A stretch of DNA of 64,000 nt from Ceratopteris richardii (lineage: Eukaryota > Streptophyta > Polypodiopsida > Polypodiales > Pteridaceae). The translations under genes were made by a program, and so were the position numbers. The stretch covers positions 51,606,027-51,670,026 of the forward strand of contig CM035437.1 of the NCBI GenBank assembly GCA_020310875.1. The letters run 5' to 3'. The stretch's first letter is position 1. Each line of letters opens with the position of its first letter. Of this stretch, positions 22,267 to 33,959 are shown piece by piece. The notes under the pieces were generated by a model. The model made no database searches. It was not told the DNA's origin and saw nothing but the letters and a program-made list of their open reading frames with translations.

Positions 22267-23085
22267 TTCATGACGTGGGTTTTTCTGCTTGCTATAGGTT
22301 GGAGAGTGCACCGCAGTACCTCATTTGACTTGGGAGTTTTTCTGCATAGCTAATTGTTGTCTTTGGCAGCCATACATTCGTTATGGAGCGTGCAAGGCAG
22401 AAGTTTTCTTGGCTGTTGTTTTGTTGATCTTGTGCTGTTGTAACGAGTCATGATGGAATCTTTCAGGGATTGTCTTGATGGGCGATGGAAGACGTACGTG
22501 CGCAACACAGAATTGAAGGCTTTAATCAACTCTAAAGAATTGGTTCTCGCATTTGCTTATGCTCATTGTGCTTCAGCTTCCCTAACTTTCACGCTGCCAA
22601 GAATAGGATCGACCCAGAAGCTCTATGTTGGATATTATTAGCCCAAGTTGAAGTGGAAAATTGACTCTATTAAGAGCCAGAAACAGACTTTGGAAGCCAC
22701 CACCAGCATGTATCCTTGGGACAGAAAAGACATTACAAAGCTTGATGCAATTTCTGTGGGTTACAGAGTAGGAATCCTTTTTAACTCCCTACGTGGAGCA
22801 TTCATGATGTGGGTTTTTCTACGTGCTGCATGTTGGAGAGTACGGCGCAGTACTTCCTCTCACTTGGGAGTTTTTCTGCATGCTGCATGTTGAGTGGGGA
22901 ATAGTGAGAGGGACTCCATCACTATAGGCATTTTTTATGCACGCTGCATCGTGAGTGGGGAATATTGATAACTATTTTTCTACATGTTGCATGTTGGAGA
23001 GTATGCCGTAGTACCTCTTCTCCCTTGTGAGTATTCTACGTGCTGCATGTTGAGTGGGAACAGTGAGAGGGACTCCATCACTATA
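22267..23085 (+). repeat. Three diverged repeat units with GCTGCATGTTG motifs
   Basis: Similar blocks begin near 22267, 22799 and 22979, each with TTGGAGAGTRYRCCG, a TCACTTGGGAGTTTTTCTGC-like stretch and, in the last two, GAGAGGGACTCCATCACTAT. The last two are spaced about 158 bases apart (22835 versus 22991). About 450 bases containing the frame 22450-22641 separate the first from the second. Confidence 0.65.
22450..22641 (+). CDS. Small open frame of unknown function
   Basis: A 63-codon frame with a mixed composition (contains WKTYVRNTELKALINSKEL and TLPRIGSTQKLYVGYY). A further open stretch follows in another frame after the stop (22648-22893), which itself runs into the repeat units. I recognise no domain. 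It could be a remnant exon of an older gene carried in the T/R locus or a chance frame. It is listed because its composition looks less random than its surroundings. Confidence 0.2.
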   Translation: MMESFRDCLDGRWKTYVRNTELKALINSKELVLAFAYAHCASASLTFTLPRIGSTQKLYVGYY

Positions 23086-23115
23086 TGTATTTTTTTTGCG
23101 TGCTACATCTTGAGT

Positions 23116-23333
23116 CTGTACAGATAAGTATTTTTTTGCATATCACATATTTTGGTTTGGAGATCATTCCTAAAAAGGTAATCCACTTCTTCATATTTGA
23201 TGAAAAGAATCATGACACCTTTTTTGTGCAACAGTGTTTCCAATTACATTGGCAATGGCCGAGAGAGCTAAACCTTGACTTAAGCCAACATTGGGTATGG
23301 TCAGATGGTGCAGCTTCTCATTGTAAAGACTGA
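23116..23333 (+). pseudogene. Duplicated fragment of gene T
   Basis: Bases 23116-23325 repeat 27851-28060 of gene T. The shared residues include PKKVIHFFI, HDTFFVQ, CFQLHWQW and QHWVWSDGAAS. The match starts at GTCTGTACA and ends soon after the WSDG motif, so upstream and downstream parts of the gene are absent. A partial duplication inside the same locus is the simplest reading. Confidence 0.75.
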
Positions 23334-23730
23334 TGACATTGATTTTATGGTGATGTGTGGGCTCTTGGCCCCTGCACATTTTGTACCATTCCCTCATCAA
23401 TCTACTTTTTTCCTGTTCTCTAGAAAAAAAGGAAGTTATATACGAGTAGCATCTCAGATTGTGGATGATTGTTGTAGGTTTAAAAGTCTGCCTAACAATG
23501 CCCATTTAGTTTTATATTGTTCATTCATTGTATCTAACATCTGAGGTTTTGGATGATTGTTGTAGGTTTAAAAGTGGTATAACAAGTCTACATATGTAAG
23601 TGATGGAGCACATAATGATATCAGGTGAGCATACTCAATGTAAAGTCAATATAATAAAGTGGATCGATGAGTGGTTGATGTTATTGTATTTATAGTTTCC
23701 TCATCATTTGTAGTGTGTTGATGTAGGGCA

Positions 23731-23872
23731 ATCTCGGACAAGCAAACTGATGGAAGTTAATACAATACCAGTAGTGGATAGTGATCAACAAGCATTAAAA
23801 TGTTATTGGAAGGAAAAGAAAAGGAAATATAGAGACACAATAACGTCAAGGTCGGGCACTAATATGGAGGGT
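23731..23872 (+). CDS. Candidate upstream exon of gene T
   Basis: Preceded by the acceptor-like TTGATGTAGGG and followed by GGAGGGTAATGC, a donor-like site. The frame between is open for 47 codons and strongly charged (KCYWKEKKRKYRD). Two acceptor-like GTTGTAGGTTTAAAAG motifs upstream (23463 and 23551) are 88 bases apart. The downstream neighbour is the satellite array and then the first recognisable gene T exon at 26635. Splicing to that exon would need a phase change that I could not reconcile, so the connection is unproven. Confidence 0.3.
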
Positions 23873-23955
23873 AATGCTAATTGCAGTTGTTATAATCTCT
23901 TCTTCCTCTAAAACCTCCTTGATAATTGTTGTTGTTGTAGCTTTGATTACAAGAA

Positions 23956-26610
23956 CCAGTAACAAGTAACTTATGTTAACAATCTAATAGTAATAGCTAA
24001 CTAGTAACAAGCTAATAGTAATAGCTAACTAGTAACAAGCTATTTCGAAATAGCTTATTACAAGCAACTAACCAAGAAAATGGGCCTTATTAATAGCCAA
24101 TTAGTAACAAGCTAATTAGTAATAGCTAATTACTAATAACCATCCAAGAACCAACTACTTAGTAATAACTAATTGGTAACAAGATAATTAATAATAACTA
24201 ATTACTAACGACTAACCAAGAAGTAGCTACTTTAATAACAAACTCTGAACAAGCTAAATAGTAATAGCTAATTACTAACAACTAAGAACCAGCTACTTAG
24301 TAATAGGTAACTAGTAACAATCTAATTAGTAATATCTAATTACAAACAACTAACCAAGAACCAGCTACTTAGTAATAGCTAATAAGTAGGAGCTAATTAG
24401 TAATAGCTAATTACAAACAGCTACCCAAGAACTAGCTACTTAGTAATATTTAATTACTAATAAGCTAATTAGTAGTAGACAATTAAAAATGACTAACTAA
24501 GAAGTAGCTACTTAGTAATAGCTGATTGGTAACAAGCTAATTAGTAATAGATTATTAGTAATAATTAATTACAAACAAGTAACCAACGACTAGCTACTTA
24601 ATAATAACTAACTCTTAACAAGCTAAATAGTAGTCACTAATTACTGAGAACTTACTAAGAACCAGCTACTTACTAATAGGTTACTAGTGGCAAGCTAATT
24701 AGTAATAGCTAATTACAAATGACTATCTAAGAACTAGCTGCTTAGTAATAGGTAATTAGTAACAAGCTACTTAGTAACAGCTAATTAGTAACAAGCTCAT
24801 TAGCAATGGCTAATTACAAACAACTAACCAAGAACCAACTACTTAGTAAAAGCTAATTAGTAATAGCTAATTACGAACAACTAACCAATAACCAGCTACT
24901 TAGTAATAGCTAATCACTATCAAGCTAATTAGTAACAAGCTACTTAGTGATAGCTAATTAGTAGAAGCTAATTAGTAATAGGTAATTACAAATAGCTAAC
25001 TAAGAGCCAACTACTTAGTAATAGCTAATTACTAACAAGTTAATTAGTAATAGCTAATTACAAACAACTAACCAATAACCAACTACTTAGTAATAGCTAA
25101 TTACTATCAAGATAATTAGTAACAAGCTACTTAGTAAAAGCTAATTAGTAGAAGCTAATTAGTAATAGCTAATTACAAACAGCTAATCGAGAACCAACTA
25201 CTTAGTAATAGCTAACTATTAACAAGATAATTAGTAACAAGCTAATGAGTAGCAAGCTAATTAGTAATAAGTAATTACAAATAGCTAACCAAGAACCAGC
25301 TACTTAGTAATAGCTAATTAATAACAAGCTAATTAGTGATAGCTAATTAGTAACAAGCTAATGAGTAAGAAGGTAGTTAGTAACAAGCTAATTAGTAATA
25401 GCTAATTAGTAAGAAGCTAGTTAGTAACAAGCTAATTAGGAACAAGCTAATTAGTAATAGCTAATTAGTAACAATCTAATTAGTAATAGCTAACTACAAA
25501 CAACTAACCAAGAACAAGCTACTTAGTAATAGATAATTACTAACAAGCTAATTAGTAATAGCTAATTAATAATGAGCTAATTAGTAATAGCTAATTAGTA
25601 ATAAGCTAATTAGTAATTGCTAATTAGTAATTGCTAATTAGTAACAAGCTAATGAGTAACAAGCTAGTCAGTAACAAGCTAAATAGTAAAAAGCTAACTA
25701 GTAATAGATAGTTAGTAACAAGCTAACTAGTAATAGCTAATTACAAACAACTAACCAAGAACAAGCTACTTAGTAATAGCTAATTACTAACACGCTAATT
25801 AGTAATAGCTAATTAGTAACAAGATAATGAGTAACAAGCTAATTAGTAACAAACTAATTAATAACAAGATAATTAGTAATAGCTAATTAGTAACAAGCTA
25901 ATCAGTAATCTAATTAGTAATAGCTAATTAGTAACAAGCTAATTAGTAATAGCTAATTACATAGCTAACCAAGAACTAGCTACTTAGTATAGTTAATTAG
26001 CAACAAGCTAATTAGTAATAGCTAACTGGTAACAAGCTAATTAGTAATAGCTAATTATAAACAGCTAACCAAGATCCAGCTACTTAGTAATATCTGATTA
26101 GTAACAAGCTAATTAGTAATAGCTAATTACAAACAGCTAACCAAGAACCAGCTACTTAGTATAGCTAATTAGTAACAAGCTAATTAATAATACCTTATTA
26201 TAGTAAGAGGCTAATTAGTAACAAGCTAATTAGTAATAGCTAATTACAAATAGCTAACCAAGATCCAGCTACTTAGTAATATCTGATTAGTAACAAGCTA
26301 ATTAGTAATAGATAATTACAAATAGCTGACGAAGAATGAGCTACTTAGTAATAACTAATTGCTAACAAACTAATTGTTCTCAGTAATAGCTAATTACTCA
26401 GAACTACCTAAGAACCAGCTACTTAGTAATAGCTAATTACAAATAGCTAACCAAGAACCAACTACTTAATAATAGCTAATTACTAACAAGCTAAGTAATA
26501 ATAGCTCATTACTAAGAACTAACTAGTAACAATCTAACACCTTGTAACAACTAACCACCAACTACTTAGTAATAGCAAACTAATAACTAGCTAATTAATG
26601 ACTACTAATA
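23956..26610 (+). repeat. Satellite array 1, 14-15 bp unit (about 2.6 kb)
   Basis: Degenerate tandem repeats of about AGCTAATTAGTAA(T/C)A, with a recurrent longer phrase (AACCAAGAACCAGCTACTT) every roughly 60-130 bases, hinting at higher-order organisation. The core CTAATTAG is palindromic. No coding frame is expected. It ends just before a TGTTTGCATAATGTAG acceptor-like sequence at the first recognisable exon of gene T. The same unit forms array 2. Confidence 0.95.
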
Positions 26611-26634
26611 ACCACTTGTTTGCATAATGTAGAT

Positions 26635-28511
26635 GGAGCTATTTATATGTTCAAACAATTGCAAATATCCAACTTCAAAATTTTGAATCATTGAAGCCAT
26701 ATTTTGTTAAGAGATTGAAAGACAGATTCACATGTTGCTGCATTTATCATGTTCAAATGTCATACCTTAAGGATGCAATCAATCTCCTACATCAATCAAG
26801 CTTGGTCGTGCATAGCTGTCTTTCTAAATGTGATTGTTCTATTTGTCAAGTGGGGGAGACATCAAGGTGCAATGCTTCAGCAACTACATTTCGATCGATT
26901 AGCAGCATTATAGAGAGTATTATAGTGTAAGCCACCAGATTGGCATTCTGTATTTTCATAATTCTTATATTTGCCTATCCCGCACGAACCGAAAGGTCAT
27001 TGCGAAGTGATGTATTTGTTTATCAATTAATGAAAAGACATTGCGGTGACTCTCCGGTGACGACAAGCGGGATCGCCAAACTGTCTGTCTAGGCGATTGC
27101 GGCCTGTGGAGACGTCGTCGTAGTGCAGTGTTCGTGAAATCGGAGTATTATTGTTCTTACCTTTTGTTTAATTACATTAATTTGTGATTAACATAGTAAA
27201 GTTAAGTGCGGGTAATAAGTATGTGCGATGGTAATGAATAACTCCTGTGTTACGAATCGTGAAAAGTTTAACCAGAGTTCTAACATTAACCCGTATAAGA
27301 GTTCAATATTGGACATTAACGTACTGCGGCTTGAATACGTTAATTGGGAAAATTAAGTTACAGGGCCTCTGATTTATCAGACCCCTACCACTCCCAAGAA
27401 CCCGAAAGAACTTAAAATGCATGCAATGTAAAAGCGCATTTTAACACTGGCTCCACGTCAAAATGATACCACATTCCACCAGTACAAAGGTGTGATGGGT
27501 GAGTGCTCTAATTGCGGAGTAGGGCATTTTAAGTGGTGTCCGAGAGAGACTAGCATTGAGGAATATCATATTGTTGTAAAGATCTTTGAAGATGTCGAGT
27601 CAATGTATGAAGGACAAATTCATAAAAGGAAAGAATTGATAAAGAGGGAGATGAGTCCTAAAGTTGTAACATGATTATTTGAGAAAACTCTAAAGAAATT
27701 TATCAAGCACAACTTCATTTATTTATGGCAATCAAATAAGTTTAAGATGTGTGTCTCTGAATTTCTAGGTGATGTTGTGGTTTCAGTGGTTGATTTTGCA
27801 GAAAAATATACATTTCGTGAGCAAAATGAAATACAATCTATGCACTGGTGGTCTGTACAAGTAACTATTTTTGTGCATATCACATATTTTCATTTGGAGG
27901 GTATTCCTAAAAAGGTAATCCACTTCTTCATATCCAATGACAAGAAGCATGACACCTTTTTTGTGCAACATTGTTTCCAATTACATTGGCAATGGTTGAG
28001 AGAGCTAAATCTTGAATTAAGCCAACATTGGGTATGGTCAGATGGTGCAGCTTCTCAATTTATAGTTAAATGTCCATTTTACTTCATAGGAAGATATCCA
28101 GGGCTAACAAGCATGAATATGATATGGAAATTCTTTGAGTCAGGGCACGGGAAGGGAGAACATGATGGTGCAGGTGCAGTTGTGAAAAGGGTGCTAACCC
28201 ATGAACAACTTGAACCTGAAGGTGCAATGCTAAAGTGTGCTGCAGATGTTGTGAAATTTCTGAGGGGACATTTGTTAGAGTCAAAAGGGAGAGATGTCAC
28301 ACAGGTCTTCTCAGAAGTGAAGATTGACGAAGTGAACTGGGAGAAGGCTTGGGTTTGTAAGGGGATATCTCAAGTTTGATCCTTGCATTCGATTTGTGGC
28401 TATTCAAGGTTAGGTGGACATTGCATTAGTGTCAGAGAACTAACATGTTATTTCTTTCATTGTATCCATGGTCAGTGGAAAAGATGCATCAACAAATGCC
28501 ACGTTTGTTGA
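26635..28511 (+). pseudogene. Gene T: repeat-encoded protein with WSDG and GHGKG..DGAGA motifs
   Basis: The first block (26635-26925) reads LKPYFVKRLKDRFTCCCIYH then a Cys-rich CNCSICQ-like segment (SKCDCSICQ). The second (27449-28511) reads MGECSNCGV, then SMHWWSVQVTIFVHI, HDTFFVQHCFQLHWQW and WSDG (28035-28046). It continues with GRYPGL, WKFFESGHGKGEHDGAGA (from about 28128), VREL and CINKCHVC. Internal stops at 27672-27674 and 28377-28379 lie in one otherwise continuous frame. From memory, paired SDG...Q(F/Y)K and HGK..DG.G motifs occur in uncharacterised, repeat-encoded proteins of many eukaryotes and could hold catalytic acids of a DDE-type nuclease. That is inference. It is convergent with gene R. 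Confidence 0.6.
26926..27448. other. CpG-rich insertion or intron within gene T
   Basis: It separates two coding blocks of gene T. It starts TGTAAGCC, which could be either an intron donor or an LTR-like TG end, and lasts until about CGCATTTTAACA. It is much richer in CG dinucleotides than the surrounding DNA, for example GACGTCGTCGTAG near 27109 and CCGGTGACGACAAGCGGG near 27054. No frame of note, no paired LTR and no clear target duplication were found. Confidence 0.5.
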
Positions 28512-29119
28512 CCTCGTCTAGATCATAGGCACTCCAAATCCAGACATTGAAATGTTCAAGGCACCATTGAAGAAAAGCATTACTGTCAGGAAAGGCCTGC
28601 TTACTTCAGATATTCATAAATACTTCAACTTCTAGAATCATAGCCTTAGGTTGTAAATCCTTGTGAATAGGTTTCAATTCCTATATCTCCTCCTCTATCA
28701 GGCCACGTTGAATCTTTGGAGGGTCCCTTTCTATCTCAATAAATTCCAGTTCCATTATCACATGATCCAACCTCTTTCGTTTTTTTGACTCGCCTAGTAT
28801 TTGTTTAGGCTCTTGATTGCCTTTTGTGCAAACACTAGTACATGATTAGTTTGAGTTGAAACTGATACTTTCTGCTCAACTGGTGTTGCAATAAGATCAG
28901 TTTGAGTTGAAATAGGACATGTTTGAGTTGAACTAGGATCAATTTGAGTTGGAACTGATACTTTATTTAGTTTTCTTTCTTTTTGGGCATCTTTGTGCTT
29001 AACTTCTATTGTAGCCTGACATTGACTTGCTGAGGATGTAAGACTGTCTTTTGTGGTAGCTGTGGATGGAACTTTGTTCTTTATCTGACCTATAATCCAA
29101 ACTTCATTACAACTTACAA

Positions 29120-29715
29120 TCAATGACACTGTTAGTCTATCGAACATTGTACAGAATAGGATAAATACAATCAATAACATCGCTACAAAATAGGCTAAAT
29201 ACAAAATCCTATGAGAGCTAATCGATTTGGACAATGTCACGTGTGGATAGTAACCATTACAAAGAGGTGTTGTAAGAAGGTGAACAATAGAACTAAATAG
29301 TGAAATCAGTTTCCTCACTTTGAAACTATTTGCTACTATCCAAATCATATCATTGTAAAAAGGTATCATGAGAGGACCGATTGTAAAATTCATACAACTG
29401 CGTTCCTAATGTTTATGATGGCATTAAGAATTCAAATTATTTCCAAATTGGTGCTTAAGTTATGGACAAAAGCCATTTTGCCCATCTAGTACCAAAAGAA
29501 GAATTTTTTACATCATTACAATCAATGACACAATTCAGCTATCAAATATGTACATGGTATATAATATGAGGCAGAGACAACAAAATATTTTAATAACATG
29601 GATACAAAATAGGCTGATCACAAACTATGATGATAGCTGATAGATTTGGATGATGCCACAGGTGCGGATACTAACCATTACAAAGGACAATGACGTAAGA
29701 GGGTGAACACTGGTA
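29120..29715. repeat. Diverged direct repeat in intron 3 of gene R
   Basis: About 29120-29300 and 29535-29715 share ATCAATGACAC, ACAAAATAGGCT, GATTTGGA and AACCATTACAAAG in the same order, with an offset of roughly 410 bases. The sequence between them has no coding features. Confidence 0.55.
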
Positions 29716-30499
29716 CTATTCTTTCAAAAGATCCTCTATATCAGGTACAACGCCTCCGTTCAAGTGTGACCGAGTAGTCTGCTACCTTGTAATTGGGTGC
29801 AAATGGCTTGGCTTCTTCTATGGTTTCACAGGTACTTACAAATTTATTTTTGCATTTGCCATAAACTGCACTAGAGTGGCATCCTCTTGTACATGAACAC
29901 TTACAACCTTTGTTGGGGATCAACACATGTCAGAATCTGAGGCTGGGTTACAATAGTTTTGCTTCAAGGAGGTTTCATTTGTAGCATTCATTTGAAGAAC
30001 ATCTCTATTTGGACTCTGATTAGGATCAAAAGTTGTATTCTGCAGATGACCTTTGTTTGAACAAACAACGGGATCATTATCAACTACAGAGTTGTGACTA
30101 GCTAGATGAATATCTAAGTTGCTAACTGGATCAAGAACATTTCTCAATCATTCCATCTAGACCATTATGAAAGTCAATGCATGTGGACTCCGCATCATGC
30201 ATGCTATCAATTGGACAAGGATCCACACTAGCATCCATTGCAGACGGTGTTTGGAGGAAGGATGGAATATTTTCTTTCTCTGTCGATGATGAAGATTGGG
30301 CATACGTCTTACTTTCAGCAAATGGTGTACGTCCAACATTCTCACTTGTCCCAAGCTCCACCCTATCGTATGTAGTATCAACATTGTTGGTAATTGTTCC
30401 TATCGAGGTACAAGCAACTGCTTAGCACAATGAAACCAGCTAGATTAGTGTTCCACTATCTGAGGGTTAAAGAGTAAGAAGGAGATAGTTGATGGATGA

Positions 30500-32530
30500 C
30501 TTATTGCAAACAACTAACGAAAAACTAGATCCTTAGTAATCGCGAATTAGTAACAAGCTAATTAGTAATAGCTAACTACTAACAACTATTGAACAATCAG
30601 CTACTTAGTAATAGCTAATTAGTAACAAGCTAATTAGTAATAGCTTATTAGGAACAACTAACCAAGAACTAGTTACTTCATAATAGCTATTTAGTAACAA
30701 GCTAATTAGTAATGGCTAATTCATAATAGTGAATTAATAATAGCTAATTAGTAATAGCTAATTAATAATAGCTAATTAGTAATAGCTAATTAGTAATAGC
30801 TAATTCACCATAGCTAATTAGCAATAGCTAATTTGTAATAGCTAATTCGTAATAGCTAATCAATAATAGCTAATCAATAATAGCTAATTAATAATAGCTA
30901 CTTATTAATAGTTTATCAATAATAGCTAATCAGTAATAGCTAATTAGTAATAGCTTCTTGTTAATACCTTATTCGTAATAGTTAATTCGTAATAGTTAAT
31001 ATGTAATAGCTAATCAATAATAGCTGATCAGTAATAGCTAATCAATAATAGCTAATTAATAATCGTGAATTAGTAACAAGCTAATTAGTAATAGCTAACT
31101 ACTAACAACTATCGAAAAATCAACTACTTAGTAATAGGTAATTAGTAACAAGCTAATTAGTAATAGCTAATCACGAACAACTAACCAAGAACTAGTTACT
31201 TCGTAATAGCTATTTAGTAACAAGCTAATTAGTAATGGCTAATTCGTAATAGCGAATTAATATTACCTAATTAGTAACAACTAATTAGTAATAACTAGTT
31301 AGTAATAGCTAATTAGTAATAGCTAATTCGTAATAGCTAATTTGTAATAGCTAATTTGTAATAACTAATTTGTAATAGCTAATTCATAATAGCTAATTAG
31401 TAATAGCTATGCAAGAATAGCTAATCAATAATAGCTAATCAGTAATAGCTAATTAGTAACAAGCTAATCAGTAATAGCTAATCAATAATAGCTAATTAGT
31501 AATAGCTAATTCATAATAGCTAACTAGTAAATAGCTACTTAGTAATAGCTGATTACTAACAAACCAAATATTAGTTCGTAGTAGCTAATTCATAATAGCT
31601 AATTCCTAATAGCTAATTAGTAATAGGTGATTAGTAACGAGCTAATTAATAATAACTTACTAATAAGCTAACTAAGAACCAACTACTTAGTAATAGCTAC
31701 TTAGTAATAGTTAATTAGTAATAGCTATGACGAATTAGCTATTTAGTTATAGCTACTTAGTAATAGCTACTTAGTAATAGCTACTTAGTAATAGTTACTT
31801 AGTACTAGCTACTTAGTAATAGCTAATTATTAATAGCTAATTGGTAACAAACTAATATATTAATAACTATTACTAATAGCTAACTATAACTATTACTAAT
31901 AGCTAACTAACTACCAGCTACTTAGTAATAGCTAATTGGTAACAATTTAATTATTAATAGCTAATTACTAACAAGTAACCCAGAGTTAGCAATTTAGTAA
32001 TAGCTAACTAGTAACATGCTAATTACTTACAAACAACTAACTATAACCCTAAATTTAGTAATAGCTAATTAGTAACTAGCTTATTAGTAATAGCTAATTA
32101 GTAACTAGCTTACTAGTAATAGCTGATTACTAACAACTAACTAAGAACCTGCTACTTTGTATTAGCTAACTAGTAACAAGCTAATGAGTAATAGCTAATT
32201 ACAAACAACTAACCAAGGACTAGCTACTTAGTAATAACTAACTAGTAACAAGCTAAATAGTAATAGCTAATTAGTAATGGCTAACTAGGAAGCAGCTACT
32301 TAGTAATAGCTAATTGTTAATAAGATAATTAGTAATAACTTAGTAACATAGTAATAGCTAACTAGTAACAAGCTAATTAGTAATAGATACTAACAAGTTA
32401 CTGAGAATTAGCAACTCAGTAACTAGTAATAATCTAATTAGTAATAGATACTTAGTAACAAGTAACTAAGAACCAGCTCTTAGTAATAAGTAACAAGTAG
32501 CTACCTAATTAGTAACATCCACTTACAAAC
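30500..32530 (+). repeat. Satellite array 2, same unit as array 1 (about 2.0 kb)
   Basis: Degenerate copies of TAATAGCTAATTAG and AACAAGCTAATTAG make up almost all of intron 2 of gene R (30418-32600). The unit orientation on the plus strand is the same as in array 1, although gene R is on the minus strand. Runs such as AATAGCTAATCAATAATAGC give a locally shorter period. No gene lies inside. Confidence 0.95.
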
Positions 32531-33959
32531 AACTAACCAAGAAGCCACAACCATGGATAAAAAGTAATATTATTAATATTAATCAACACGACAAGCTTAC
32601 CTCTGTGAAAGTTGAATCCACCATCAAAGAATCCAGAGATTGTTTGCCACACATGTTCTGGTATTTCAGCACCACATTCAGGTCCTAAACAGTTGATTGA
32701 CATACAACAATGTGCCACAAAACAAATATAGTGATATGCATGGTTGCATGGCATAAGGTGCACTATAAAACTCACCCTCTCCGCAAAATTCAAACCACAT
32801 GCTATGCACATGGATGAAACACTGAGTAAGAGGGCTGATGGTAACTCTGGGGGAGGTAATGGCAATAATGATGACAATTCATTTGAATCCATCATGCTTA
32901 ACATGTTCTTTACAAAGGATTGATGTCGATTTGCACTCTTGGCCCAATTCACATGCAACTTATATTCAGCCTATGTATATAACAATCCAAATGATCAGTA
33001 TTGAACCTTAGAAAAATGTTCCAACCAATGTAAATAAAGCTAAATATTACCTCTAGTTCAAGCACCTTGTCATTCTCATCTAGCTCAACCCCTAATAGCT
33101 CCAGATTAACAGTATATATCTGAATTTGCATCTCCAACTGAATCCTCCTCTCATGAGACATTCCCACATGACATTTCAATTCATCTATGGATAGCTGTAA
33201 CCTTTTTCTCATCTCAATGATTGTTGTAGTCACCTTAGACTCAACAGCCTTTGATAGCTTGGCTTGATCCAAATCAAGCTTGACCCTATCCAAATTATTA
33301 TGTTCACTATCAATTAACAATTCTAAAGTACGTATAACCGTAGTACCCTCCACTCGCCTTATGGCAGCAACTGCCATACCTTGTCGAGCATTTAACTCAA
33401 CATCTTCTTTCTGTTCCTGCAAGTTCGCATCCAAAGGCTCTAAAAGTGGCAAAGCATCATCGTTCAAACAACTCTTAAACCTTTGCATCTTTGACTGCAA
33501 TGTACCCATCTTCCTGCATCTTTCAATAGAAACTTTTGTAGCTACAACCCATGCCACTTGGTATATAGCTGGATTTTTTGATGTTTGAGCAGTGGTACAG
33601 TTTTCAAATGCAAAGGCTCTAGCGAATTATATAGACAATTCGTAGTTTGTTGGTACCTCTTGGTAGACTTTCATATGTAACACCATCAGTGTGTCATAGA
33701 ACTCTTGCCTAACATATTTAATTTTCATCTTCCCCTTGAGTCGAGTTACCTTGAAGAGAGACAACCAATCAGCCTCACTAACTGATTTTTCTAATATAGT
33801 ACCTAGATCTATACCAATTATAGACAGGTCATAAATGGTGTGCAAATCCTCTTTTTTTTGGCAGAATACACTATGGTCTAACACTTTTGGATATGCTGGA
33901 TATATCCACCTGCATCAATAAGGCAAATTATTTCATAAATGCATGCCCATTACTCCAGT

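Larger units (their letters stand above)
28606..33909 (-). pseudogene. Gene R: four-exon gene with coiled coil, RING-like finger and basic patch
   Basis: Exons on the minus strand: 33909-33051, 32970-32601, 30417-29749 and 29089-28606. Each junction has GT/AG ends and codon phase is kept at all three (0, 1, 1). Exon 1 has a long charged, probably coiled-coil region (ELKCHVGMSHERRIQLEMQI) after an in-frame stop near 33627. Exon 2 holds CIACG...MPCNHAYHYIC...CLGPEC, a RING-like C/H arrangement with a wider last Cys pair. Exon 3 is Ser/Asn-rich and Cys-rich at its end (GCKCSCTRGCHSS), with two mutually compensating frameshifts near 30140 and 29925. Exon 4 has STQT repeats and, after a frameshift near 28825, SKKRKRL. 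An E3-ligase-like or DNA-associated role is only inference. The stop is 95 bp from that of gene T. Confidence 0.6.

Noticed and set aside
23956-26610. Centromeric or telomeric repeat
   Set aside because: The unit is unlike plant telomere repeats, the array is only 2.6 kb, and its partner is confined to an intron of a neighbouring gene.
33280-33588. Plus-strand frame of 102 codons
   Set aside because: It is antisense to exon 1 of gene R, whose coiled-coil composition leaves the opposite strand open.
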